Source: Adhaeribacter swui (GTDB taxonomy: Bacteria > Bacteroidota > Bacteroidia > Cytophagales > Hymenobacteraceae). From it: DNA of 64,000 bases. Where the stretch lies: contig NZ_CP055156.1 of NCBI RefSeq assembly GCF_014217805.1, positions 4,098,585-4,162,584 of the forward strand, read 5' to 3'. The notes under the pieces were generated by a model. That model was not told the origin of the DNA and did no database searches. It saw nothing but the letters and a program-made list of their open reading frames with translations. Shown here piece after piece: positions 45,391-53,061 of this stretch (positions within the stretch are counted from its first letter, which is position 1; every line of letters begins with the position of its first letter). The translations under genes were made by a program, and so were the position numbers.

Positions 45391-45729
45391 AGGAAGGGGA
45401 TTCTCATGTTAAACGGGTTCTTTACACCTGATAATACTAGGAATCTTTATCCTTCCTTTCTTCTCTTTTTATCCCAATATAACCTTTTAGGCAAACATAG
45501 GATAATAGTAGTTATCAGGAAAAATTTATTCATTAATTTCTTTTTACATTGCTGGATTAGTTATCAGGACAAATTTACAATTAAAATTTTAAGCGAATTA
45601 AAAAGTTCAGGTACTATTTACCTTCTAAAAAAGTATTTCTCCTTCTTTATTATTCCATATATTGTAATGGTTAATACCATTCACAGCTCATGGTAAGGAT
45701 CAATACTTATTAATTGTTTGCTAATAAAC

Positions 45730-46761
45730 ATGAAATATTTACTACTTACTTTTCTTGTTTTTTGTCAAATCAATCTGATCGCTCAACCAACAAAACCTAT
45801 CGACTATGGCTTGAAAGCCTTTTCTATAACAGATAATAAATTAGGGCTCATTAATTTCTATGTTGATACAACCGGTATTACCCAAAAAGCACCGCTCTTC
45901 ATTGATATAAATGGCAGTGGCGGCTTGCCTTTGTGTTTCTATATAAAAGGGAAGGATTTTGGAGCAACTGCCAATACCTTTACTACCGACATCCTGGAAA
46001 ATACCAAGGCCAAGTATCATTATGTAATCTTAGACAAACCGGGAACTCCTTTCTGTGATACCATCACGACCAACCAAACGGCCAAAGAATATAATTTACC
46101 AGAAGTTTTAAAAGATTATAAATTTTCCGACGAGTACACCAAACGCTTAAGTTTACAATGGCGGGTGGAAGCGACCAAAAAGGTTGTTTCCTATCTGATT
46201 AGAAATAAATACTGGAACAAAACCAAGATCGTAGCATACGGCTATTCCGAAGGTGGCCAAGTAGTTCCTACCTTAGCGGTGGAAGACAAACGAATCACCC
46301 ATATCGCGGCTGTTGTTGGGAGTGGACTCAACCAATTTTATGATGGGATTATTGGTTGGCGTATCAAAGCGGCAAAAGGCGAAATAACGCACCAACAAGC
46401 CCAAGATAGCATTAATGTAGGTTTGAAAAATATTGCTGCTGTTTATAAATATCCCACTGCTACCGATAAACAAATAGGCGGCCATTCCTATCAGCGATGG
46501 GCCAGTTTTTGTTCTGTGGTTCCCTTTGAACAATTACGAAAGTTAACCATTCCCATTTACATGGTTGCCGCCACGGCGGACACCAGCTCTCCCATCTACG
46601 GTTTAGATTACGTACCTCTGGAGTTTATAAGATTAGGCAAGACCAATTTGACGTATGATCCTTGTATTGGCTGTAATCATTATTTAGCAAGTACTGACAA
46701 CAACCAGCAAGCTTCCCCGAACTATTTGCAGAAAATATTAGATTGGGTGGATCGGAATTAG
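45730..46761 (+). CDS. Secreted alpha/beta hydrolase
   Basis: A 343-residue protein with a signal peptide (LLLTFLVFCQINLIAQ). The nucleophile elbow is G-Y-S-E-G-G in KIVAYGYSEGGQVVP; an Asp in AATADTSSP and His in CIGCNHYLA or nearby complete a plausible triad. The N-terminal FIDINGSGGLP holds the oxyanion region. It resembles acyl-/dipeptidyl-hydrolase relatives of the BAAT/DLH type, but the substrate is not clear. I start it at the ATG at 45730; an upstream TTG adds four residues. It is a lone gene next to IS110. Confidence 0.75.
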   Translation: MKYLLLTFLVFCQINLIAQPTKPIDYGLKAFSITDNKLGLINFYVDTTGITQKAPLFIDINGSGGLPLCFYIKGKDFGATANTFTTDILENTKAKYHYVILDKPGTPFCDTITTNQTAKEYNLPEVLKDYKFSDEYTKRLSLQWRVEATKKVVSYLIRNKYWNKTKIVAYGYSEGGQVVPTLAVEDKRITHIAAVVGSGLNQFYDGIIGWRIKAAKGEITHQQAQDSINVGLKNIAAVYKYPTATDKQIGGHSYQRWASFCSVVPFEQLRKLTIPIYMVAATADTSSPIYGLDYVPLEFIRLGKTNLTYDPCIGCNHYLASTDNNQQASPNYLQKILDWVDRN

Positions 46762-46935
46762 TAGTATCTAATGATACTTGGCAACACGCTGTTGAACATA
46801 ATCACGATTATAAGCCAAGTTAGAAAAGACATACTAATCTACTACAATAAGAAACAATTCCTAAGGACTAGTCGAAAGAGGTAAAGCCTATTTGGACAAG
46901 ATTTATCCTGCCCAAACAAGCTTTCACTAGGGTAA

Positions 46936-48096
46936 TTACTTTTTCAGTGTTTCTTGCAACTTCTCATTAAATTGGATCACTTGGCTGGCATTTTTGTTTT
47001 TCTTGGTGGTAATAGCAATAACCCCATTGCCCCCTTTATCGCCGAATACTTTGATGGCGCTTTCGCCTTTGAACACATTTACGCTTTCAATTTCTTTGGT
47101 ATCTAACTTTTTGAAGGTGCCGTCCGATACTTCTTCGCCATCAATGTAGTACACCACATCTGCTAATGCTTGTGCTGGTTCACTGGCTGGTACCTGGTTA
47201 ACCTGGGGTGCCGTCGCCACCGGTTCTTCACTGCAAGCAGTTAAAATAAAGAGTGGTGCCGCTATTAAAGGGGCTAATACCGCGTAGCGGGCAACGTACT
47301 TCCGGGAAGATGGTTTTTTGTTCATCATGGTTATTCGCTTTTTTATGGTAAGAAAATTAAAATTATTAACTAAGCTGGCCCCTTGCGCCAGATCACTGAT
47401 GTGCAGCAGGCTGTATTGGTAAGCTTTGCTGTCCACACCACTTTGCAGCACCTGATGGTCGGTTAAAAACTCCAGGTTTTCCTTCACCGCTTGCTTAAAA
47501 AGCCAGGCACCTGGATTAAACCAGCACAGCACCGTACTAAATTCCCCCAGCAGCACGTCCAGGGTATGCCACTGGCGCACGTGAATGTGCTCATGACGCA
47601 GGATAGAAATCAATTCTTCGGGGCAATGCTGGTCGGGATTCAGGTAAGCAGTTTGCCAAAAAGAAAAAGGATTTACTTGACCTGTCACTTGCCGGTAGGA
47701 CATACCTTCGTGACAGGCGGGCTTTGACTGCTGATGGATCCGGTACAGGGAATAGAACTGCCCCAGCAAGCGCAAGGCCATCATCAGACTTCCAGCCCAG
47801 AAGAGAATAGTAAGTACCTGCCAAAACCCAGGTACCGGCGCTTGCGCCGGCAACAACGCTACCGCTCGCCAATCAGGAGCAACGGCGGTCAACTGATTAC
47901 TGAGCTGCGACGGCTGATTCAACATCCAGGAAACATCGATCCGGGGATAAGCCAGGGAAAAAGCAATACCAAAGACCAGGAAGAAGCGGTTTAGGGTATA
48001 GAAAGTGAGCGGGCGCAGCAAAAAACGGTAAGCCAGGTAAAAGAGTACCAGGGCCGCATTCACTTGAAGCAGGTAAACAAATAAGGCCGGCATCAT
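46936..48096 (-). CDS. M56/BlaR1-family membrane peptidase with plug-like tail
   Basis: A 386-residue membrane protein. About four helices lie in residues 1-110 and one near 270-290. The zinc motif is HEHIH in SILRHEHIHVRQWH (about residue 165), with a Glu downstream, as in M56 peptidases. The C-terminal extracytoplasmic tail (about 310-370) DVVYYIDGEEVSDGTF ... SVNVFKGESAIKVFG matches a TonB-dependent-receptor plug-like segment, common in Bacteroidota BlaR1-like sensors, and has replaced the penicillin-binding domain. It is coupled to the BlaI gene (one-base overlap). Signal binding should trigger cleavage of BlaI. Confidence 0.85.
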   Translation of the reverse strand: MMPALFVYLLQVNAALVLFYLAYRFLLRPLTFYTLNRFFLVFGIAFSLAYPRIDVSWMLNQPSQLSNQLTAVAPDWRAVALLPAQAPVPGFWQVLTILFWAGSLMMALRLLGQFYSLYRIHQQSKPACHEGMSYRQVTGQVNPFSFWQTAYLNPDQHCPEELISILRHEHIHVRQWHTLDVLLGEFSTVLCWFNPGAWLFKQAVKENLEFLTDHQVLQSGVDSKAYQYSLLHISDLAQGASLVNNFNFLTIKKRITMMNKKPSSRKYVARYAVLAPLIAAPLFILTACSEEPVATAPQVNQVPASEPAQALADVVYYIDGEEVSDGTFKKLDTKEIESVNVFKGESAIKVFGDKGGNGVIAITTKKNKNASQVIQFNEKLQETLKK

Positions 48097-48461
48097 TATT
48101 CGGATTTACGTTTTTCAATCAGATCGATGATCTCCTGGAGCTCCTGGGGGCTAATTTCTTTCTCCTGGGCAAAAAAGGTGACCAGCTCTTTATAAGAGTT
48201 TTGAAAGTAATCGCTGACAAAACCGCGCATAAAGCTTTTGCTGTAGTCCTTTTCCGCTATCAGGGGCAGGTAGCGGTAAGAGTTACCCAGCTTCTCACTC
48301 TGGATAAAACCCTTTTGTTCGAGTTTTTTGACCGTGGAAGCGACCGTGGTGTAAGGGGGTTGGGGCTCGGGAAGGTGATCGATGAAGTCCTTGATAAACC
48401 CGCCGTTGGTTTGCCAGATGGCCTGCATGGCCTCTTCTTCTTGCTTGGTTAATTTTTTCAT
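48096..48461 (-). CDS. BlaI/MecI-family repressor
   Basis: A 121-residue regulator with an N-terminal winged helix (MKKLTKQEEEAMQAIWQ ... YTTVASTVKKLEQKGFI) and a C-terminal dimer region. BlaI/MecI proteins repress by binding dyads and are inactivated by cleavage from an M56 membrane sensor, here the next gene. A 42-bp dyad overlaps its own start, so autorepression is nearly certain by layout. No beta-lactamase is adjacent; the regulon is probably envelope stress. Confidence 0.93.
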   Translation of the reverse strand: MKKLTKQEEEAMQAIWQTNGGFIKDFIDHLPEPQPPYTTVASTVKKLEQKGFIQSEKLGNSYRYLPLIAEKDYSKSFMRGFVSDYFQNSYKELVTFFAQEKEISPQELQEIIDLIEKRKSE

Positions 48462-48502
48462 TTATACGAATTTTTCGTAATTATACGGAAAATTCGTATA
48501 AA
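48461..48502. promoter_or_regulatory. BlaI-type operator dyad
   Basis: The arms TTTATACGAATTTTTCGTA and TACGGAAAATTCGTATAAA match as a dyad except for one base, with a four-base centre. It starts at the blaI start codon and extends upstream, the standard position for an autorepressed BlaI/MecI operator. Confidence 0.85.
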
Positions 48503-48616
48503 TGAAAAAATACTTCTCTTTTTTTTGGTTTGCGGTAAATTTAATCTATTCTGCCGGTGAATCGCTCTACTTGCTTGGCGGAGAACCAAGCTTAGAATCG
48601 GGTCGTCCTACTAACG

Positions 48617-48655
48617 CATCTCACAAATAAATAACCTATTTAGATTGGTGAGATG
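48617..48655. promoter_or_regulatory. 39-bp dyad (candidate res/operator site B)
   Basis: CATCTCAC and GTGAGATG are perfect 8-bp arms around 23 bases. It matches site A before the recombinase at 28 of 39 positions, including a shared CATCTCACAAAT. A weaker related block (CCGTC...CGTGAGACGG, 48722-48740) resembles CCGTTTTACGAGACAA at 35194-35209. It lies between the BlaI operator and the zinc-ribbon gene. Confidence 0.5.
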
Positions 48656-48786
48656 GGCTTTTAAGATGAGATATCTAGCCAAATATAGCTGATTCTGCAC
48701 AATCATTTTTATCTCTCTATTCCGTCGTTTCGTGAGACGGATTTTTGGTAAGTTTTGGTCAAGACAAAATAATATTAACCTCTTTC

Positions 48787-49164
48787 CTAGGGTTGCATGT
48801 AGGGTTGCCCGTTCACGACAAGCACTTTCTCTTCGGGCAGCAGTAAGTAATCATAATCATAGCAGAAAAAGTAGGTGTTCCCTTTCCGTGTCCGGTACTG
48901 ATGCGTGAAGTAGCGCAGATCAAATCCTTGCTGCACCAGCTGATCTACCTGGGCCGTTGTCTTACCCCAGGGACTTGCCTTGCGGAGAATATTGCGGTTC
49001 TGGCGCAATATGCCGTTAATCTCCTGCCTTAAGCGTTCGGCCGGGTCCCCGCGCCTTTTTTGGTTGTTGCTTTCGGAACGGCATTGGTCCGAGCAGTACT
49101 TCTTATCACTTCTTCCTGGGATAGCTTGCCCGCAAACCTGGCAAGCAGCCGTCTGAGCTTTCAT
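48787..49164 (-). CDS. Zinc-ribbon protein of unknown function
   Basis: A 125-residue protein. The N-terminal CQVCGQAIPGRSDKKYCSDQC gives four Cys in a zinc ribbon (C-x2-C ... C-x3-C). The rest is helical with a beta end (NTYFFCYDYDYLLLPEEK) and no known domain. Similar small zinc-ribbon proteins occur widely in Cytophagales near mobile DNA. A strong 46-bp dyad directly upstream may be its operator. Function unknown; DNA or RNA binding is possible. Confidence 0.65.
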   Translation of the reverse strand: MKAQTAACQVCGQAIPGRSDKKYCSDQCRSESNNQKRRGDPAERLRQEINGILRQNRNILRKASPWGKTTAQVDQLVQQGFDLRYFTHQYRTRKGNTYFFCYDYDYLLLPEEKVLVVNGQPYMQP

Positions 49165-49172
49165 GATCTTAG

Positions 49173-49218
49173 CCGATTAATAAACGGTTATAATCGGATA
49201 TAAACGTTTATTAATCGG
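49173..49218. promoter_or_regulatory. 46-bp dyad upstream of the zinc-ribbon gene
   Basis: CCGATTAATAAACG and CGTTTATTAATCGG are perfect 14-bp arms separated by 18 bases that contain a further TAATCGGAT half-site. It starts 9 bases before the start codon on the minus strand. Likely an operator, or a hairpin in the leader. Confidence 0.6.
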
Positions 49219-49498
49219 ATAAGTGGCTTTCCAAAGCGAGCAAAATGCAGGAATCGCCTCCTATTTTACCCGAAAGCTCTTTCTACGGCGAATAAAAAAC
49301 GGCCGAATAAGGAGCCATAACCCCCAAAAGCACGGCTCGCATTCATTAGAAACCGATTTCTAATAAATAGGAAGGACTGGCAGGATAATTGGAGAATATT
49401 GTATATATTACTTATAATATGCTACAAGCCGCTTTAACTAGTAAAAACGCCTTTACAAGCCTCCTGAAAGCAACTATACCTACTCCATCCATAGTGCA
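49219..49498. other. Intergenic region before the cassette array
   Basis: About 280 bases with no accepted gene. Short GATTTCTAATAAAT-like repeats occur near 49340-49375, and the array's first attC-like stem begins at 49499. No integrase gene or attI-like element is seen. Confidence 0.4.
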
Positions 49499-49536
49499 GA
49501 TAACCGGAACAACTCCGTTTATCCGCTAGTTGTGCG
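49499..49536 (+). other. attC-like site 0 (left end of array)
   Basis: GATAACCGG pairs with CCGTTTATC (one mismatch) around seven bases, then CGCTAG^TTGTGCG. The GTTGTGCG at 49529-49536 is complementary to CGCACAAC at 49920-49927, after gene 1. Confidence 0.5.
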
Positions 49537-49542
49537 TAATTA

Positions 49543-49911
49543 ATGATTATCAAAATGTTCAATATTAAAGATAAGCTGACAATAGTAGATGTTTCTTGTT
49601 GGATGGACGGAGGCACGATAACACTTATTATGCAAGACCAAAATTCTCAAACTTGCGAAATTGAGTTTGTTCAGAAAGTAGCTTTAAAAAGATATGAAAA
49701 TCATCCCCGACCAGGAAGTCTCCTAATAAACAGAAAAGAAGTTGAAGTAAGGTCAGAACTTGAAAAGGAAATACTGATTGCCGTTCAACAAGCAGAATGG
49801 GGAACTGCAATCATAGAGGAGGAAAAAGATAGTTTAAAAATGATTATAGAAGACTGCATTGATTTTGTAAAATCAGAGCGCTATATAGAATTAGCCCAAA
49901 TCATTATGTAA
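49543..49911 (+). CDS. Cassette gene 1, hypothetical protein
   Basis: A 122-residue soluble, acidic protein with no known domain; a WMDGGTITLIMQDQ beta stretch, then a Glu/Lys-rich helical C-terminus. An in-frame ATG at 49555 is a possible start. It lies 6 bases after a GTT crossover-like point and is followed by attC-like site 1. AT-rich codon use differs from the core genes to the left. Function unknown. Confidence 0.6.
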   Translation: MIIKMFNIKDKLTIVDVSCWMDGGTITLIMQDQNSQTCEIEFVQKVALKRYENHPRPGSLLINRKEVEVRSELEKEILIAVQQAEWGTAIIEEEKDSLKMIIEDCIDFVKSERYIELAQIIM

Positions 49912-49919
49912 AATAACTC

Positions 49920-49990
49920 CGCACAACAACGTGTAAATGCCAGCTTCGGCCAAGGGCCTCGCGGTCGTTTACACAAGTACGTTAGCAAGC
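49920..49990 (+). other. attC-like site 1
   Basis: CGCACAAC (49920-49927) opens the site; GTGTAAA (49931-49937) pairs with TTTACAC (49968-49974), and ACG^TTAGCAAGC follows with G at 49981. The outer box is complementary to the start of unit 1. Confidence 0.7.
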
Positions 49991-50002
49991 ATTAGAAAAA
50001 AA

Positions 50003-50494
50003 ATGAAAGAAGTAATTTTCGGTAATCCTGACCAATTTGCGATAAGGTATATTCCTGGTTATAAAACTGAAGCTGACAGATATTACTATGCTTTCTTACA
50101 TTTAATACTAGGCGGACAAATTATAGGAGACCCTGAAGAAGAATGTTTCCTTCCTACATGGTTAAATGAAGTAAAAAGAATCAACAGGGAAATATTAGAC
50201 ACCAACGTATTAAGTAGCAAAGAATTTACCGACAGAACAGATAAAGAATTTATTGAATCTGCCTCTTTCACAATTGATGAAACAACAGATGGATGGTTGA
50301 TTGCATTAATAGAAAATGAAGGATTTTTGAAGTTTATCTGGAAAGGCTTACGAAGTCCCTGTCCTGAAGAAAGAATTGGGGAAGTTTATTCTACTGTAGT
50401 AAAAAGAGAAGATGTGATAGAAACCATCAATAAATGTGTCACAACAGTAGAAAAAGAGTTTCCAACTTACCAATTAAAAAATAACGCTTGCTAA
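50003..50494 (+). CDS. Cassette gene 2, Imm42-like immunity protein (tentative)
   Basis: A 163-residue soluble protein starting MKEVIFGNPDQFAIRYIPGY. The opening FGNPDQFAI and the later ETTDGWLIALIENEG and LKFIWKGLRSPCPEERIGEVYS resemble immunity proteins of the Imm42 kind, which neutralise polymorphic toxins; this is from memory of pattern only. The frame is open upstream into site 1, but the ATG at 50003 is the sensible start. Its last codons and TAA lie inside the 3' box GCTTGCTAAC (50486-50495). No toxin partner is nearby. Confidence 0.55.
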   Translation: MKEVIFGNPDQFAIRYIPGYKTEADRYYYAFLHLILGGQIIGDPEEECFLPTWLNEVKRINREILDTNVLSSKEFTDRTDKEFIESASFTIDETTDGWLIALIENEGFLKFIWKGLRSPCPEERIGEVYSTVVKREDVIETINKCVTTVEKEFPTYQLKNNAC

Positions 50495-50559
50495 CACTGT
50501 ATAAACGCCAGCATCGGCCGACGGCCTTCGCCGCCGTTTATACTAGACCGTTGTACGCA
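50486..50559 (+). other. attC-like site 2
   Basis: GCTTGCTAAC (50486-50495) is the exact complement of GTTAGCAAGC at the start of this unit (49981-49990). The inner stem GTATAAACG (50499-50507) pairs perfectly with CGTTTATAC (50535-50543), then GACCG^TTGTACGC with G at 50550. Confidence 0.75.
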
Positions 50560-50573
50560 ACCTTAAATATTAA

Positions 50574-51236
50574 ATGCATTATTATATTATAACTTACAAT
50601 GGCAGCACACCAGGGCAAAGTGGAGAACAATGCGGGACCGAGTATGACTTCACTAATGCCTGTGAAATTTGTGGAACAGGTGTAGAATTAAAGGGAAACC
50701 TGAAAGTTAAAGGAATTTCAAAAACAAAAAGGGATTATTTTGAAACCATAAATGGTGACTGTATAATATCAAAAAGACTTAAGGAAGTGATATGTCAAGA
50801 AATTTCCAATTTTGAAGTAGTACAAGTTGTTGACATTATAAACCAACCCCAAGAATTTTATCATCTGTACACCAGATTGTCGCTGCCAAAATCTAAGGAA
50901 ACCTCAGCCGGATTTGTAAGAGAAAACCCTTGTTCAGTTTGTAACAGGAATGGATATTTTAATGATGCTACTATCGGCTCACCGACCATCATTAAACCTT
51001 TAGAGCTTAGATATAATTATCAAGACTTTAAGAATTCTCCTGATTCGGTAGTACTAAAGACTTGGGAATGCGTTGGTCAATCTAATAGAAAAAATTATGG
51101 CAATAATGTTATCAGGTATGCTCGACCATGGATTATTGTTCGGGAAGATTTAAAGAATATATTCGATAAAGAAAGAATTAAAAACCTTCACTTCGAACAA
51201 ATAAAAATAGAGGGCAGCGTACAACAAAACCTATAG
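50574..51236 (+). CDS. Cassette gene 3, double-CxxC hypothetical protein
   Basis: A 220-residue soluble protein with two Cys pairs, NACEICGTG (near residue 32) and ENPCSVCNRNG (near 122), suggesting a zinc-stabilised fold similar to the double-CxxCG proteins of other cassette or toxin-immunity contexts. I cannot name a family. The end of the gene overlaps the attC-like box GCGTACAAC (51217-51225). Starts with ATG at 50574, 24 bases after the G^TT point. Confidence 0.55.
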   Translation: MHYYIITYNGSTPGQSGEQCGTEYDFTNACEICGTGVELKGNLKVKGISKTKRDYFETINGDCIISKRLKEVICQEISNFEVVQVVDIINQPQEFYHLYTRLSLPKSKETSAGFVRENPCSVCNRNGYFNDATIGSPTIIKPLELRYNYQDFKNSPDSVVLKTWECVGQSNRKNYGNNVIRYARPWIIVREDLKNIFDKERIKNLHFEQIKIEGSVQQNL

Positions 51237-51269
51237 TGCATAAACGCACCATAGCAAAGCCGTTGTACC
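51217..51269 (+). other. attC-like site 3
   Basis: GCGTACAAC (51217-51225) is the exact complement of GTTGTACGC at 50550-50558. The inner hairpin CTAT-A-GTGC / GCAC-C-ATAG spans 51231-51254, then GCCG^TTGTACC with G at 51262. Shorter than the other sites. Confidence 0.65.
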
Positions 51270-51294
51270 ACATTTAATAAACAATGTAAACTGA

Positions 51295-51792
51295 ATGAAA
51301 TTGTTTCCGAATAAAAACATTGTTGTAAAATTACGAAATGATAGAGCGACTACATTAAATGAATTAAGGCAAAATACCAAGCTGACTGACACGCTAATAT
51401 CTGATTATACTGACAAAGGATTTATTGGAAAGGTTGATGATTCCGGATTTAAGATAATATCATCCGGAATTGGGCATGGAGCTGTTTGTGTTTTTACTGG
51501 AGAACTTCAAGATTCCCTTGGAACAATTGAAATAAAGCTTAACAATGCATTTAAAGTAAAATTTTCTATTTTAATGGTTATGCCAATTATCGGATTTGGT
51601 ATTACTGTATTGAGAAATGGAATTGAAGAATCTTTCGGAATTTTAATCCCAATGATTTTTGGAATTCTATTTATAAGATTTGTATTCATGGAGTTAACTT
51701 TTCGCATTGCTTCAACAAATGGCCTTAAAAAATTGACCAATATTACTGGAATAAAACCAGTGAATATAAACGAGGTACAACAACAGGTTTAG
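51295..51792 (+). CDS. Cassette gene 4, small membrane protein
   Basis: A 165-residue protein. Residues 1-80 are soluble (LRNDRATTLNELRQNTKLTD), and two hydrophobic segments at about 90-107 (VKFSILMVMPIIGFGITVL) and 114-133 form a membrane hairpin. The C-terminus reads through the box GGTACAAC (51774-51781). No family recognised. Confidence 0.55.
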   Translation: MKLFPNKNIVVKLRNDRATTLNELRQNTKLTDTLISDYTDKGFIGKVDDSGFKIISSGIGHGAVCVFTGELQDSLGTIEIKLNNAFKVKFSILMVMPIIGFGITVLRNGIEESFGILIPMIFGILFIRFVFMELTFRIASTNGLKKLTNITGIKPVNINEVQQQV

Positions 51793-51842
51793 GCCATTGC
51801 TGCCCTTCGGGACAGCATCGCCCTAACCCAAACCGTTAGCTG
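51774..51842 (+). other. attC-like site 4
   Basis: GGTACAAC (51774-51781) is the exact complement of GTTGTACC at 51262-51269. GGTTT (51786-51790) can pair with AAACC (51830-51834), and a TGCCC-TTCG-GGaCA stem lies inside. ACCG^TTAGCTG follows, G at 51835. Confidence 0.65.
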
Positions 51843-51854
51843 TTATTTATAAAC

Positions 51855-52424
51855 ATGAAAAGATTATTACTGATTTGGTTAACTCTAGCAGCATTCAGTT
51901 GTGGAAGCAGGAAGAATGATATAGTTGAGAACCAATCCCTACCCAAAATGGACAGCGACTCATTGAGAAGGGAGCAGCAACGTTATACAATAATCACAGA
52001 CGCGAAGGAGGCTGATATCGAAGCATACGGGGGGAAATCCTTTTGGGCTCCTACAGAGGAGCAAATCAATGAAATTCTACAGATAGCACGACAAGCGGTA
52101 AGTGAACAAGAAAATAGCCGTTCCGAGTATCTTAAAGCGGATAGCCTTGCGACCGCATATAAGCAGTTTATCTTCTACATTGACAGTAAGGGGGATTCGA
52201 TAGCCTATATCAACAGTATGTGCGAGATTTGGTATGCGCCACCAAGTAATATCAAAGGGAAAGAGTCTAACCGACGCAGATGGCATTACAGAATAATCAT
52301 CCCTAAGGATGGGGGTGACTGTTATTGGAGAATGACAATCAACTACTCTAAAAGAAAAGCAAACTCTATCTACTATAACGGGTTAGCCATTATAAGAAAA
52401 ACAACCGCTAACGGTCTCGTATAA
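51855..52424 (+). CDS. Cassette gene 5, putative lipoprotein
   Basis: A 189-residue protein with a lipoprotein signal (LLLIWLTLAAFSCGS, lipobox Cys16). The mature part is charged, with WAPTEEQINEILQIARQAV and a C-terminal beta region (RRWHYRIIIPKDGGDCYWRMTINY). Probably membrane-anchored facing the periplasm or cell surface. Its final codons and stop lie inside attC-like site 5. Function unknown. Confidence 0.6.
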   Translation: MKRLLLIWLTLAAFSCGSRKNDIVENQSLPKMDSDSLRREQQRYTIITDAKEADIEAYGGKSFWAPTEEQINEILQIARQAVSEQENSRSEYLKADSLATAYKQFIFYIDSKGDSIAYINSMCEIWYAPPSNIKGKESNRRRWHYRIIIPKDGGDCYWRMTINYSKRKANSIYYNGLAIIRKTTANGLV

Positions 52425-52478
52425 ACAACAAGCCACGGCCGATGGCCTAGCTCGCTGTTTATACGAGACCGTTAGCCA
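52407..52478 (+). other. attC-like site 5
   Basis: The block at 52407-52426 and the block at 52457-52476 are perfect 20-bp inverted repeats (begins GCTAACGGTCTCG, ends CGAGACCG^TTAGC). The G of G^TT is at 52471. The outer GCTAAC complements GTTAGC at 51835-51840. This is the clearest site of the array. Confidence 0.8.
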
Positions 52479-52494
52479 AAATAAGAAAAAAGAA

Positions 52495-52977
52495 ATGAAA
52501 CAAGTAAGGTTGATATTTTTAATCTATTGTGGCAGTTGTGTGGCTTTAGGAGTCTTAATTTTTATGGACCATTACTTACCCAAAGATAAAGTAGTGACCA
52601 AAGTAGAAGGAACAAAGAAGGAAAATAGTCAAACTAACATTAAAGTACCCTCCGCACGCACAAATAATTATTTTATTAGGATTGATAGTAAAGATATTAG
52701 TGTGGATGGAACAACTTATGGGGAATTAAATGAAGGGGATGGGGTTACGGTTCTTAGAACGTTTGTTCTAAGAAGAATATTCGCCTTAGAGTCAAAAGAA
52801 GCAGGAAGATTAGTTCGACTACCATACTCAAGCTTGTATTATGCTTTTCCTTTAATTCCTATTTTACTTCTTATTCCGCTTGCCAATTTCTTTGTAGGTA
52901 AAAATAAATTCCTGAAAGACTTTTTTGAACCTTTAAGTTTAATTGTGCCATTAGCTATACTGTTTTTTGATTTATAA
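52495..52977 (+). CDS. Cassette gene 6, small membrane protein
   Basis: A 160-residue protein with an N-terminal hydrophobic segment (LIFLIYCGSCVALGVLIF) and two more at the C-terminus (about 113-131 and 143-159) around a soluble middle (TNNYFIRIDSKDISVDGTTYGELNEGD in outline). No family recognised. Starts with ATG 24 bases after the G^TT point of site 5. Confidence 0.55.
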   Translation: MKQVRLIFLIYCGSCVALGVLIFMDHYLPKDKVVTKVEGTKKENSQTNIKVPSARTNNYFIRIDSKDISVDGTTYGELNEGDGVTVLRTFVLRRIFALESKEAGRLVRLPYSSLYYAFPLIPILLLIPLANFFVGKNKFLKDFFEPLSLIVPLAILFFDL

Positions 52978-52990
52978 AAGTATACTACTA

Positions 52991-53047
52991 TGGCTAACAA
53001 CACCTTTACGATAGCTTCGCCACCGAAAAGCCAAGTCCGTTGGTAGT
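52991..53047 (+). other. attC-like site 6
   Basis: TGGCTAAC (52991-52998) is the exact complement of GTTAGCCA at 52471-52478. The inner stem is weak. GTCCG^TTGGTAGT follows, G at 53039. Confidence 0.6.
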
Positions 53048-53061
53048 AATAAAAATTAATA

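Noticed and set aside
45406-45696. A 96-codon hydrophobic frame downstream of the IS110 non-coding end
   Set aside because: AT-rich with erratic composition and no homology or start context; more likely non-coding IS end and flank.
49219-49540. Integron integrase or attI at the left end of the cassette array
   Set aside because: No tyrosine-recombinase frame in either direction and no attI-like element could be recognised in the flank.
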